Assembly: GCF_001984215.1 (NCBI RefSeq)
Contig: NZ_CP019420.1
Location: 2,294,001-2,358,000 of the forward strand
DNA from: Mycobacterium sp. MS1601
Lineage (GTDB): Bacteria > Actinomycetota > Actinomycetes > Mycobacteriales > Mycobacteriaceae
Length of the DNA stretch: 64,000 nt
Direction of reading: 5' to 3'
The notes below the pieces were generated by a model. That model had not been told where the DNA came from. It was given only the letters and a program-made list of their open reading frames with translations, and did no database searches. Positions 53,474 through 64,000 of the stretch are shown piece after piece (within the stretch, counting starts at the first letter, position 1; every line of letters starts with the position of its first letter). Made by a program: the position numbers and the translations under genes.

Positions 53474-54643
53474 TCAGGAAGTGTGCGCAGCGTTGCCAGA
53501 GGGCGATCGGTTGCACTCGATGAACCAGGCGAAGTGGTAGTTGGCCGCATCTCGGTCACCTGCGACCAACGCGGTGGTGGCGGCCAGCAGCAGACAGTTC
53601 AGCAGAAGTGCGGAATCCGTTGCGGGATAGCGCGACAACAGCTGATATCGCGCGGTGTCGAGGTGAACACGCAGGACATCGAGTTCTGCATCCACAACTC
53701 CGGTGCCCGCCGCGGCCGCCCTGGCGAGCGTATGGGTGATCCGCGGCAACCCCTCACGCCATCGGGTGGCCTCGGACAGCAGCCAGCCCAGGTCGTCGAT
53801 CTCCGGCGCGGACATTGCGCCCGGCGCCTCACCAGAATCGATTGCGCGACCTCCGGTGAAGGGATCACCGGGGTTGTAGCGCACCGCCGTCTCGGTGACG
53901 CCGAGCAGTGCGCGCAGACTTCCTGCACGTTTCTCCGGTGCCGGCACCTCGGTGCCGGGCGGCAACACGATGCCAGGTGGCACCCAGCCGTAAGCCAGGT
54001 CTGTCACCACCACGGTGGTGCCGTCCGGCCTGAGACCCGCCGCCCAGCGCAGGCCCGGCTCCTGCCGAGCGAGCATGTCGACCATGCGGCGCAAGCGTTG
54101 TTCGGGTGTCTCCGGCTGGGCTTGTTCGGCCGGCTCCTGCTCGCCAGGCTCCTGCACCGTCGGCTCGGCGGGCTCTTCGGCTGGAGGTGTCGGCAGCCGG
54201 GGCATGGCGCGGGTGGGTTCATCGGTGTGCGGGCCCAGACTGGGCAGCACCTGGGTGGCCTCGACTGCCTGGTTGTGGAGTTGACGCATCGTCGACTCCA
54301 CCCGCTGTACCGCGAATGCGCGCGCGGAATCCACAACACGGTTCTGCTCGGTGGCACGCACCGCGTCCGGCATCGGAGTCTCGTGCAGAATTCGCAGCTT
54401 GTGGTTGGCGGAGTCGGCGATCCGCTGCAGATCCCTCTTGAGGTAGTCGGCGATGGGTGCCGTCTCGGGAGTCACGTTGTCCAGTACGGCCGGCCACAGC
54501 CCACCGAGCACCCAGGGCGTGCAGTCGTCAGGCATGCGGAACGTCGGCACCGAGAGGGCTTGTTCGGTAGCCCTCTTCAAGCGCTGACGTGCAGATCGCC
54601 GCCCGAAAACCGCCACCGGCCAAGCGTACCGGCGCCTGCTCAC
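53474..54643 (-). CDS. Rv3863-like ESX-1 associated protein (DUF5631/5632-type)
   Basis: This 389-residue Ala-rich cytosolic protein has an N-terminal helical part, a Pro/Glu linker (about 150-190, AEEPAEPTVQEPGEQEPAEQ region) and a C-terminal domain with PGLRWAAGLRPDGTTVVVTD, VPPGIVLPPGT and a helical end. Length and composition match Rv3863 (392 aa), which sits between gltB and the ESX-1 cluster of M. tuberculosis. GTG 54643 is used. A secretion-related role is inferred only from that location. Confidence 0.65.
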   Translation of the reverse strand: MSRRRYAWPVAVFGRRSARQRLKRATEQALSVPTFRMPDDCTPWVLGGLWPAVLDNVTPETAPIADYLKRDLQRIADSANHKLRILHETPMPDAVRATEQNRVVDSARAFAVQRVESTMRQLHNQAVEATQVLPSLGPHTDEPTRAMPRLPTPPAEEPAEPTVQEPGEQEPAEQAQPETPEQRLRRMVDMLARQEPGLRWAAGLRPDGTTVVVTDLAYGWVPPGIVLPPGTEVPAPEKRAGSLRALLGVTETAVRYNPGDPFTGGRAIDSGEAPGAMSAPEIDDLGWLLSEATRWREGLPRITHTLARAAAAGTGVVDAELDVLRVHLDTARYQLLSRYPATDSALLLNCLLLAATTALVAGDRDAANYHFAWFIECNRSPSGNAAHTS

Positions 54644-54696
54644 GGCGCTATTCAGCTGAATTGTGGGCCGACGGCGGCGGCGGTAGCGTCGCGTTC

Positions 54697-54840
54697 ATGA
54701 CGGACTCGACTCTGCAGGCCCAGCTCGACGAGGTGCGTGCGCTGCTGGCTCGGGCCAGGGAGCTGTTCGGAGAGGCTCCGCTGCCGCCGCCTGCAGATAT
54801 CGCCCCGGCTGCTGACGCAGTGCAGAACTGGGTGCGCTGA
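54697..54840 (+). CDS. Short N-terminal fragment of a T7SS-type protein (47 aa)
   Basis: ATG 54697 opens MTDSTLQAQLDEVRALLARA and on to PPPADIAPAADAVQNWVR, stop at 54838-54840. This looks like the first segment of larger mycobacterial T7SS-linked proteins (helix, then a PPPxDIAPAA hinge before a long helical hairpin). It breaks off at the hinge, so the gene is probably truncated. It is divergent from the Rv3863-like gene. Confidence 0.45.
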   Translation: MTDSTLQAQLDEVRALLARARELFGEAPLPPPADIAPAADAVQNWVR

Positions 54841-54847
54841 GCGATTC

Positions 54848-55273
54848 TCAGGCAGCCGCCCGGCGCGTCAGCGCCGACCGAATGACGTCGAAATCGTGGT
54901 TGTTGACGCGGAACAGCCCGAACCTGAAGCGAAAGCCCCAATGCTGCTTGTCCTCGATGAACTCGAGGTGCTCGATCAGCGGGCGGATGGGCACCGGCGT
55001 GCATTCGACGAACTCCACCCGGCGCCGAAACGGCGTGGCGCCCGATGCCAGCTCTACTTGGTACGGCTGGTCGTCGACGACCTGCCCGAGCGCGGTGAAC
55101 ATCCGCAGCGGCTCACCGTCGGGGTAATCGGTTTTCGGTGAATAGAAGGCGATCCAGTCGCCTTGCGCCAGCCGCTGGAGCCGGTCCGGCTTGCCATGGT
55201 CGGCCTGCGTGAAGCCTCCCGCGACGCCGCGTGCGACGTGCTGGGCGCTGATGGTGTTGATCCATGCGGTCAT
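54848..55273 (-). CDS. EVE domain-containing protein
   Basis: This 141-residue single EVE/PUA-like domain protein has WINTISAQHVARGVAGGFTQA, LAQGDWIAFYSPKTDY and a C-terminal WGFRFRFGLFRVNNHDF. EVE domains bind modified nucleobases in DNA or RNA. No partner nuclease is adjacent, so it is probably a housekeeping reader rather than a restriction system. It is divergent from the phosphotransferase gene (76 bp). Confidence 0.8.
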   Translation of the reverse strand: MTAWINTISAQHVARGVAGGFTQADHGKPDRLQRLAQGDWIAFYSPKTDYPDGEPLRMFTALGQVVDDQPYQVELASGATPFRRRVEFVECTPVPIRPLIEHLEFIEDKQHWGFRFRFGLFRVNNHDFDVIRSALTRRAAA

Positions 55274-55349
55274 GACGCCACGGTAGAAGCGGGGTCCGAC
55301 AACACGACATTTCTGGAACGTGTTCTAATTCACCGGGAGGAGGGCTCCG

Positions 55350-56435
55350 ATGGCCACTGTTGCCGTGATTCCTGCAGGTCCCGCTGAGGTGACCAGCAAG
55401 TGGCTGACCTCGGTGCTGGGAGTCGAGGTCCGTGCTGCGACGGTGAGTCCGGTCGGCACCGGACAGACCGGCGCCACTTATCGAGTGGCACTGGACTACG
55501 CGAGGCCGACGGACCTTCCTTCGACTCTGATCGTGAAACTGCCGTCCCAGGATGAGGCGGTCCGCGAACGGGTGGCGCTTGGCTACCGATCGGAGCACTC
55601 GTTCTACACCGAGGTGGCCCATACGCTGGACTTGCCCCTGCCGCACTGTTACCACTGCGAAATCGACCGTGATGGAGCCGATTTCGTGATGCTGCTGGCC
55701 GATCTCGCCCCCGCTGTACAGGGTGATCAACTGCAGGGATGCAGCGCGACGGAAGCCCGCCTGGCCGCTCGCGCCCTGGCCGGGCTCCACGGTCCGCGTT
55801 GGTGTGATCCGGCGTGGTTGACGTTCACCGGGGCCACCATGCCGCGTCCTGACGCGGACTTCGCCCGCGGTCTCGGTGACCTCGCCGTAATGGCAGCCGA
55901 GACCACGCTGAGCAGGCTGGGGCACAGGATGTCGGCACCGGATCGCGAAACCCTCACCACCACAGCCGCTCTGGTGGGTCAGTGGCTGCTCCTGGAGCCC
56001 GAGCGGTTCAGCTTGCTGCACGGAGATTACCGGCTGGACAACCTGCTGTTCGATCCTGATCGGACCCGCGTCACCGTCGTGGACTGGCAGACGTTGACGG
56101 TGGGCCTGCCCGCGCGGGATCTGGCGTACTTCGTGGGGACCAGCCTGTTGCCCGACGAGCGGGCCGCAGCTGAGCGTGGCCTGGTCGCCGACTACCACCG
56201 TGAGCTCCTGAGGCACGGCGTGGTGGACTACGACGCCGAAACCTGTTGGCGCGACTACCGCCTCGGTACGCCACAGATCCCGCTGATCACCACGTTCGGA
56301 TTTGCGTTCTCCGCTGCCACCGAACGTGGGGACGACATGGTGCTGACCATGCTGGAACGCGGTTGCCGAGCCATCCGGGAACTCGGAACGCTGGAGTTGA
56401 TCGTCACGCCCCCAACGCGTCGGCGAAAGCCCTGA
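55350..56435 (+). CDS. Phosphotransferase family protein (APH/EcKinase-like)
   Basis: This 361-residue kinase-like protein has the Brenner motif LLHGDYRLDNLLFD (catalytic Asp), VVDWQTLTVGLPARDLAYF (metal-binding Asp) and the N-lobe YRVALDY...TLIVKLPS with its Lys. It resembles the small-molecule kinases mycobacteria keep in many copies. Substrate unknown. GGGAGGAGGG lies before ATG 55350. Its 3' end overlaps the convergent XRE gene by 32 bases. Confidence 0.82.
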   Translation: MATVAVIPAGPAEVTSKWLTSVLGVEVRAATVSPVGTGQTGATYRVALDYARPTDLPSTLIVKLPSQDEAVRERVALGYRSEHSFYTEVAHTLDLPLPHCYHCEIDRDGADFVMLLADLAPAVQGDQLQGCSATEARLAARALAGLHGPRWCDPAWLTFTGATMPRPDADFARGLGDLAVMAAETTLSRLGHRMSAPDRETLTTTAALVGQWLLLEPERFSLLHGDYRLDNLLFDPDRTRVTVVDWQTLTVGLPARDLAYFVGTSLLPDERAAAERGLVADYHRELLRHGVVDYDAETCWRDYRLGTPQIPLITTFGFAFSAATERGDDMVLTMLERGCRAIRELGTLELIVTPPTRRRKP

Positions 56436-57147
56436 TCCGACTCACCGTTCCGGGCGGTATCACACCGTGGTTGCGAAGAGACCAGATCTGTTCGGCAGTG
56501 ATGTCGAGCAGTTCGGAGATGACATGTTCGGGCAACCCCGACAGCCCACAAGCACGGTCGAAGCGCGCACCCAGGCTGTCCGGGAGTTTGGCCATCAACG
56601 CGGCCCGCGTGTTCTCCAATGCCTTGATGAGCTCCATGAGCTGGCCGTGCGGATCGGCTCCGCTGTTGACAGCCACCCGCCAGGAGTTGGCGGCCAGCAA
56701 CTCGGCCTTGACACACTGATCGATCACCGAGCGCACTACGTTTTCGTATTCACTTGAGGTCCGCGGCGGCAGCCGGTCGATCACCGAATTGATCGACTCG
56801 AGTTGAGCGGCGGCGAAACCCTCGAACACCTCGGTGTCCGCGCGTCGAGTGACGACAACCGGTGACTCCGGATCGCCGGCTTGCCGGCGGATCTCCCCGG
56901 CGCCCAGCAATGCGGCCAGTTCGGCGTCGGGATCGTCGGCGATGACCAGTCGCGCGTAGGTGCCCGGAGGTAGTCCCAGCCCGTTCTCAAGCTTGCGAAC
57001 TGTGCCTTTGTGCGCCTTCCTGGTTCCGCGCTCGAGGTAGCTCAGGCCCATGATGCTCACACCCGTGGCATCGGCCAAGTCCGCCAGCGACCAGTCGCGC
57101 GACTCCCGCAGTGCGCGGAGTGCGGCGCCGGCTGCTTCCCGGCTCAC
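56404..57147 (-). CDS. XRE family transcriptional regulator (Rv0023-like)
   Basis: This 247-residue regulator has an N-terminal HTH (WSLADLADATGVSIMGLSYLERGTRKAH) and a helical C-terminal domain. It closely follows Rv0023 (MSRExAGAAxRALRESRDWSL), which supports GTG 57147 over an upstream ATG at 57261 lying in the promoter region. It is divergent from the whiB gene, as Rv0023 is from whiB5. In M. tuberculosis Rv0023 is reported to bind its own promoter; here it probably controls both genes. Confidence 0.85.
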   Translation of the reverse strand: MSREAAGAALRALRESRDWSLADLADATGVSIMGLSYLERGTRKAHKGTVRKLENGLGLPPGTYARLVIADDPDAELAALLGAGEIRRQAGDPESPVVVTRRADTEVFEGFAAAQLESINSVIDRLPPRTSSEYENVVRSVIDQCVKAELLAANSWRVAVNSGADPHGQLMELIKALENTRAALMAKLPDSLGARFDRACGLSGLPEHVISELLDITAEQIWSLRNHGVIPPGTVSRIRAFADALGA

Positions 57148-57286
57148 GCCTGCGTTCCGGACATGCGGGAATGGTACACAGCCCGCTTCGTCTCCTTTTG
57201 TGTATATGTTTTTGTCTTCGTTTCTTGCGTTGCCATCGATTCGCATATACGCTTTCGTCATCGCTTCAACCCGAGGAGACGCTCAC
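57148..57286. promoter_or_regulatory. Divergent promoter region xre / whiB
   Basis: This 139-base gap is AT-richer than its flanks (TGTGTATATGTTTTTGTC near 57200) and must hold both promoters. GAGGAG at 57273-57278 is the whiB ribosome site. Two related ATATG/CATATAC stretches (about 57205 and 57244) may be operator halves. Confidence 0.45.
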
Positions 57287-57703
57287 ATGGACCGACCTTG
57301 CGCCTCGAACCCCGACCTGTGGTTCGGCTACTCCGACGACGACGGTGCAGACGGTGCCGCCAAGGCCCGCGCCTACGAAACGGCGTCTCTCGAGGCCCGC
57401 ACCATGTGTCTGCGTCGGTGTCCGTTGGCTCAGCAGCGGCTGTGCGCGAAGCGCGCCGTCGACCACGGTGAGGAGTACGGCGTCTGGGCCGGAGTGAAGC
57501 TTCCCGGCGGTCAGTACCGCAAGCGCCACCAGCTTGCCGCCGCACACCAGACGTTGCGTCGGATTGCCGCCGGCGAGATCAGTGCGCGCCAACTTCCGGA
57601 GAACGCGGCGCTGCTGGAGCGGCGGCAGTCCGAGGCGCTCCCCATCGCCGCGGCGGTCATCCACTTGCCGCTGCTGCACTGCAATCCCCGTAACGCGGCC
57701 TGA
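57287..57703 (+). CDS. whiB5: WhiB family iron-sulfur transcription factor, WhiB5-like
   Basis: This 138-residue protein should carry a [4Fe-4S] cluster and act with the main sigma factor. Cysteines are C5, C41, C45 and C53 (spacing Cx3C and then x7C, not the common Cx2Cx5C), which I recall as the WhiB5 exception. The G(V)WAG turn is EYGVWAGVKLPGG, followed by a basic tail (YRKRHQLAAA). Neighbours equal those of Rv0022c (whiB5, 139 aa). In M. tuberculosis WhiB5 affects expression of T7SS genes. Confidence 0.75.
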   Translation: MDRPCASNPDLWFGYSDDDGADGAAKARAYETASLEARTMCLRRCPLAQQRLCAKRAVDHGEEYGVWAGVKLPGGQYRKRHQLAAAHQTLRRIAAGEISARQLPENAALLERRQSEALPIAAAVIHLPLLHCNPRNAA

Positions 57704-57714
57704 GGCAATCCGAC

Positions 57715-58542
57715 ATGAGTGAGCTGGAGATCCTGAGCCGGGCTCACCACCTGTTCGCCGACGAGGCTCGACAGCTTCCACTTCAGGCTGACGTCGACCA
57801 CCTCCAGGCCGCACTGCGCCGAGCCGCCGACCTGAACACCGGTGGCGGACATGATCGTTACCGACACGCGGTGGACACCGCCCGCGAGCTGCTGCGCCGA
57901 ACCGCGGCCACCGACGCCGACTTCGCCGCACTCGTGGCGCGCGCGCAGCGTGACCATCTGCTGGCTCGACAGCTCACGCGGGCAGTGCTGGAAGCAGCAC
58001 GAGCCGACGTGGGTGCGGCGGCGGATTCCCCAGTTGCACAACGCGAGGCGATGCGGCGCACCGCCCAACGACTGCGGGCTCAACAGCAGCACGTGTTATC
58101 GGCCCGTCGACGTGCCCGTCGCCGTCTTGCCCTGCTGCTCCTGCTCCGGTACCGCGGACGTCGGGGGTTTCGCGGACTGGGGCCCGGCGTCGTGCCGAAT
58201 GCAGGAGGACGGGCAGGAGTCGCGGTTCGTGCGGCATTGTCGCGACTGGGGATGCCATACGTGTGGGGAGCCACCGGTCCCGATCGCTTCGACTGTTCAG
58301 GTTTGGTGCAGTGGGCCTACCGACAAGCTGGCGTCAGCTTGGACCGCACCACCTATGACCAGATTCATCAGGGTATTGCCGTGCCGCGCAGCCACATCCA
58401 GCCGGGCGATCTCGTCTTCCCCAACACCGGACACGTGCAGATGGCCATAGGCAACGGGATGGTGGTGGAGGCACCGCACGCAGGAGCGAATGTGCGGATC
58501 AGCCGGCTGGGCTCCGATGTGGTGATTCGCCGGGTCTGGTGA
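57715..58542 (+). CDS. NlpC/P60 peptidoglycan endopeptidase (Rv0024-like)
   Basis: This 275-residue protein has an N-terminal helical domain (1-155, basic at its end) and a C-terminal NlpC/P60 domain with the catalytic Cys194 in DRFDCSGLVQW, His240 in NTGHVQMAIG and a third polar residue His255. It should cut D-Glu-mDAP bonds in stem peptides. It lacks a classical signal peptide, as does Rv0024, so export may be by T7SS. It starts 12 bases after whiB5. Confidence 0.88.
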   Translation: MSELEILSRAHHLFADEARQLPLQADVDHLQAALRRAADLNTGGGHDRYRHAVDTARELLRRTAATDADFAALVARAQRDHLLARQLTRAVLEAARADVGAAADSPVAQREAMRRTAQRLRAQQQHVLSARRRARRRLALLLLLRYRGRRGFRGLGPGVVPNAGGRAGVAVRAALSRLGMPYVWGATGPDRFDCSGLVQWAYRQAGVSLDRTTYDQIHQGIAVPRSHIQPGDLVFPNTGHVQMAIGNGMVVEAPHAGANVRISRLGSDVVIRRVW

Positions 58543-58590
58543 TGTAGCCATGAATTGTCAGCGGTCCCTTGCCGGGAGTACCGTCCCACC

Positions 58591-58935
58591 ATGTCAGACG
58601 GCACCGACGCGTCCGCCATCACCATGAGGCAGAACGCTCTGTCGGCCCGCCATCAGGAACTTTCCGCCGCAGACGCGGTGCTGGCAGCGGCGGTGATCGG
58701 CGCCCACGCCATCACCGTGCAATCGCGTGAGCGCCTTGATGCCATCGGCGCCGAGATCGAGAACGCCGTCGCACAGCAACATACGTGGGCCTTGGACACC
58801 GCCGCGGGCGCGCGCGAATTCCAACGTTTCCTGCTGGCCAAGCATCGTGACATCACCGCGGTGGTCACCGATGCGGTGGCGGACGCCGACGCGCGGGCAG
58901 CCGAGATTGCGCAGTTGGCCGACCGGTACCGGTAG
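58591..58935 (+). CDS. DUF4226 protein (Rv0025-like)
   Basis: This 114-residue all-helical protein, MSDGTDASAITMRQNALSAR, has VLAAAVIGAHAITVQSRERLDAIGAEIENAV, the DUF4226 core. Length is close to Rv0025 (120 aa). The downstream gene at 59354 repeats the same domain, so the two arose by duplication. It is a likely T7SS-associated cytosolic or secreted small protein. Confidence 0.75.
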   Translation: MSDGTDASAITMRQNALSARHQELSAADAVLAAAVIGAHAITVQSRERLDAIGAEIENAVAQQHTWALDTAAGAREFQRFLLAKHRDITAVVTDAVADADARAAEIAQLADRYR

Positions 58936-59205
58936 TCAGTCGGTAGCGGCCAGCGCCGTCACAGCGGGCTCCGGTGCCGGCAGCGGATCCGCGTCGGCAC
59001 TGAAGCAGAAGATCGCGACCACAAAGCTGAGCGCCGAGACCACCCCGGCGGCGATGGCAAAACCGCCGTCACCGTCGCCCAAGCCGCTGGCCAGAGCGAT
59101 GGCCGCGGCGATCACCGCAGTCAGGGTGAGAAAGAGTGCCGTGGCGCTGCGCGCCTCGGCAAAGGTGCCGTTGGCTGGTGTCTGCCCCTGTGTGCGGTCG
59201 GACAT
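58936..59205 (-). CDS. Small two-helix membrane protein
   Basis: This 89-residue protein, MSDRTQGQTPANGTFAEARS, has two membrane helices (about 22-42 and 48-70). Its stop touches the stop of the DUF4226 gene. It interrupts the otherwise uniform plus-strand set and has no counterpart I know in the Rv0024-Rv0028 cluster. No family is recognised. Confidence 0.6.
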   Translation of the reverse strand: MSDRTQGQTPANGTFAEARSATALFLTLTAVIAAAIALASGLGDGDGGFAIAAGVVSALSFVVAIFCFSADADPLPAPEPAVTALAATD

Positions 59206-59353
59206 TCTGTGCTCAACCCCTCGGTCTGAGAGCGCGAAGCTCGGAGAAACTGGATGGTTTTTACCCCGATTGCCGGTTGCCAAACAGGCTGGCCGAAGGT
59301 GAATTGTTGGGGTGAGCAGCCCTCGGTAGTGTCCGGCCCATGGTGGAGTTCGG

Positions 59354-60784
59354 GTGACGACGCACAGGGAACTGCTCGACGCCGTGACGCACGTCGGCAG
59401 CGTCACCGGTGACCCCGCGGCCTGGAAACGGGGTCTCACGTCGTCGGATGTCGCGCTCCTGGGAGTCGTGGTGGCGCCGGAGAACGAGGTCGCGGCGGTG
59501 CTGGCCAAGATCAAGGCCAATCACCCCACTCTGTTCGATCCACGCACCGGAGCTCCGGTGGTTCCCACCGCTGCGGCGGCCATCCCGGCTGAAGAACAGC
59601 AGGGTGTCGGCGTGGCCGCCATCAAGAAAGCCGAAACGGATCTGGCGCACCAGAACTCGGCTGTCGCCCAGCTGGACCTGCTGGTCATCGCGGCCGTCCT
59701 CAACGCACACAGCACCTCCACCCAGGGTGGCGCCGAACTGCGTCGCTTGCAGCAGGAGATCGAGAACGCGGTGCGCGTGCGCACCGATCTCGACACCCCG
59801 GCCGGGGCGCGGGACTTCCAGCGGTACCTGATCGGCAAACTCCGCGAAATCGGCGCTCTGGTGCACAGCGCCGGCCTGGATGACAACTCCAAAGCGGTGC
59901 TGGCCAGTGCCTGGACCGCGCTGTACGAGTCGTCGAGACGCACCACGGCTGCCGAGACTTCTCCCGCTGCGGCGGCTGCCGGCACGGCCCCCGGCCCCGT
60001 CGGCCTCGGCGAGCTGCCCGCCTACGGCGCCGACCTGGGGTCCGACCCGCTGCTCGAGCAGCTCCTCGCACAAGAGTCGCCGGCCCCCGCGCCGCCGGCT
60101 CCTCTCCCGCCACCACCGAGCGCCCCGGCGGCGGCGTCCATACCGCAGACAGGTATCCCCAGCCCGTCGATGCTGGGTGGGCCAGGCGGAGCCTTGCCCT
60201 CGGCACTTCCGGGAATGCCACGCGCAGAAGAGGATTCGTCGGTGCCCCAACGCACCGCAGTCGCGAGTCCCGATTCCCTGGACAGCCTACTTTCCGAAGC
60301 GGAATCGGTTCTGGCAGAGGATATTCCGCCCGGCGAGGAGCCTCCCGAGGACAAGCAACCAGCCGACGCCGAGCCTGACGAAGAACCCACCGTCGAGTCG
60401 TCGGAGATCCGGCTGCCCGACGGCGATGTCATCACCGCCCCCAATCCGCAACTGGCCAAGGTGATCAACAGTGCGCTGGCCGGCACCCCCATCGCAGAGG
60501 CGTTTCACCGCAACGGACTCGGCGTTCCGCCGCCGGGGACCCCGGTCGCCCACCCCGTGGACCCAGCCGATGTCGACACCGGCGACGTCGGGATGTTCAC
60601 CGACCGTCTGGCGGTGGCTCTGGACCGCACGAGAGCCCTGCAGGATGGCCAGATCGGTCCACTCGCCGGCGTCAGTGGACCCAGCTTCCTAGGATGGATA
60701 CACCCGCCGTCACCCACCGACACTGCACCCGCCGGAACCGATACCCCAGCACCAACTCGACCGGCGACCACGCCGGCCAGCTAG
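59354..60784 (+). CDS. DUF4226 domain protein with Pro-rich middle (Rv0026-like)
   Basis: This 476-residue protein has an N-terminal region, a DUF4226 helical domain (about 95-185, DLLVIAAVLNAHSTSTQGGAEL), a long Pro/Ala linker (about 195-330) and a C-terminal domain (SSEIRLPDGDVITAPNPQLA to GFLG-type end). It corresponds to Rv0026 (448 aa). GTG 59354 is used. With the EspC-like and DUF2694 genes directly downstream, it is part of an ESX-1-associated unit. Confidence 0.75.
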   Translation: MTTHRELLDAVTHVGSVTGDPAAWKRGLTSSDVALLGVVVAPENEVAAVLAKIKANHPTLFDPRTGAPVVPTAAAAIPAEEQQGVGVAAIKKAETDLAHQNSAVAQLDLLVIAAVLNAHSTSTQGGAELRRLQQEIENAVRVRTDLDTPAGARDFQRYLIGKLREIGALVHSAGLDDNSKAVLASAWTALYESSRRTTAAETSPAAAAAGTAPGPVGLGELPAYGADLGSDPLLEQLLAQESPAPAPPAPLPPPPSAPAAASIPQTGIPSPSMLGGPGGALPSALPGMPRAEEDSSVPQRTAVASPDSLDSLLSEAESVLAEDIPPGEEPPEDKQPADAEPDEEPTVESSEIRLPDGDVITAPNPQLAKVINSALAGTPIAEAFHRNGLGVPPPGTPVAHPVDPADVDTGDVGMFTDRLAVALDRTRALQDGQIGPLAGVSGPSFLGWIHPPSPTDTAPAGTDTPAPTRPATTPAS

Positions 60785-60793
60785 GAGATCCTC

Positions 60794-61108
60794 ATGGACA
60801 ACCGCATTGTCATCGATCCGGCGAATCTGCGCGACGCCGCCCGCCGGCATGCCGAGACCGCGGACTATCTGCGCACCGTGCCGAGCACACACGACGCCAT
60901 TCAGGACAGCCTCGACTCGTTGGGCCCCATCTTCGGCGAGCTCCGCGAAGCCGCCCGTGAACTGCTGGAACAGCGGCGGCTGTGTTACGACCAGCAGGCC
61001 GACGAGCACGCGCAGATGGCGGACAACCTGCACCGATCGGCCACGATGTGGGAAGAGCACGAAGCCCAGAGCGCTCGACGCCTGCACGCGGTGACCGACG
61101 AGGACTGA
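60794..61108 (+). CDS. ESX secretion-associated protein, EspC/DUF2580-like (Rv0027-like)
   Basis: This 104-residue helical hairpin protein, MDNRIVIDPANLRDAARRHA, is of the EspC-type DUF2580 family. The second helix carries YDQQADEHAQMAD, a Y-x4-D pattern near the T7SS secretion signal (YxxxD/E). AGGAG at 60784-60788 precedes ATG 60794. Length matches Rv0027 (105). Confidence 0.8.
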   Translation: MDNRIVIDPANLRDAARRHAETADYLRTVPSTHDAIQDSLDSLGPIFGELREAARELLEQRRLCYDQQADEHAQMADNLHRSATMWEEHEAQSARRLHAVTDED

Positions 61109-61110
61109 GG

Positions 61111-61404
61111 ATGGAACCGGACCCGGCCTTCGACGTACAGCATCCCAGCGGTCAGCTGCTGTTCCGCAGTTGCCGTGGGGGGTATCTGCACAGCGTCGTG
61201 CTCACCGAGTCGGCGATGCAGGCCGATGCGCAGAGCCTCTCCAGGGCAATCCTGTTGACGGCCGACGTGTCCCACCTTCGTGCACTGATGGAGGTGCGAT
61301 CGGAGATTCTCGCCGCCGGTCACACCCCGTCTGAGGAGGTGCCCGGCGAATCCGAACTACGGGCGGCGTCGGCCGCCTTGGCCGAGCATCAACTGCATCC
61401 ATAA
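61111..61404 (+). CDS. DUF2694 protein (Rv0028-like)
   Basis: This 97-residue protein starts MEPDPAFDVQHPSGQLLFRS and contains YLHSVVLTESAMQADAQSLS. It follows the EspC-like gene after 2 bases and matches Rv0028 (101 aa). DUF2694 proteins pair with EspC-like proteins in several mycobacterial loci and are probably their chaperones or partners. Convergent with the chaperonin gene. Confidence 0.8.
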   Translation: MEPDPAFDVQHPSGQLLFRSCRGGYLHSVVLTESAMQADAQSLSRAILLTADVSHLRALMEVRSEILAAGHTPSEEVPGESELRAASAALAEHQLHP

Positions 61405-61422
61405 GCAGCCTCGGACGGGCGT

Positions 61423-64000
<2,578 letters not shown>

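Overview
The window reads as a chromosomal piece of a fast-growing mycobacterium (Mycolicibacterium type). It is GC-rich throughout, has frequent GTG starts and mycobacterial genes such as espR, ethA/ethR, bfrB with iron boxes, a WhiB protein, ESX-associated small proteins and a PGRS-like protein. Gene order from about 1 to 39 kb follows, with insertions, the M. tuberculosis order Rv3816c to Rv3860. This comparison is from memory; no search was run.

Layout. 1-10.6 kb: a lysophospholipid acyltransferase (cut by the window edge), a metallo-beta-lactamase/Rieske protein, a MOSC protein, a secreted PGRS-like protein without a PE domain, serS, a septum-formation family protein, a small zincin, a phosphoglycerate-mutase family protein and pheA. 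10.7-14.3 kb: an iron-linked block with IdeR-type boxes before a DUF2470 gene and before the ferritin gene bfrB, with a CPBP protease and an LCP ligase between. 14.3-22.5 kb: glpQ1, a zinc-ribbon membrane protein, a rhodanese, a DnaA-box cluster, a divergent nickel-SOD pair (sodX/sodN), espR, an ImmA/IrrE-plus-membrane-protein pair and a collagen-like surface protein. 22.6-32.3 kb: a small nucleoid/copper block (CopC, CopD, the lysine-rich Hns), rraA, ethA/ethR, a DinB polymerase, a PHP protein and an F420-type oxidoreductase. 32.3-38.7 kb: gltBD, glutamate synthase.

39.5-55 kb is accessory DNA. It holds broken and intact parts of type VII secretion (T7SS) loci: a DUF1023 hydrolase pseudogene fused by deletion to an EspI-type ATPase remnant, WXG-type small proteins, a GH-E nuclease toxin remnant followed by a row of immunity-like genes (two paralogous ankyrin-like ones among them), YbaB-like proteins, an intact EspI-like ATPase, a pentapeptide-repeat membrane protein and an orphan EccA fragment. 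At least six genes here carry frameshifts or stops, while the flanking housekeeping genes are intact, so I read this as a decaying polymorphic-toxin island.

55-61.4 kb matches the M. tuberculosis Rv0022c-Rv0028 set (WhiB5, XRE regulator, NlpC/P60 peptidase, DUF4226 proteins, EspC-like and DUF2694 proteins), here lying near the gltB/Rv3863-like region. 61.4-64 kb carries a divergent GroEL-type chaperonin and an alcohol dehydrogenase, the pattern of the 3' end of a mimABCD (binuclear-iron propane/phenol monooxygenase) operon whose structural genes would lie just beyond the right edge.
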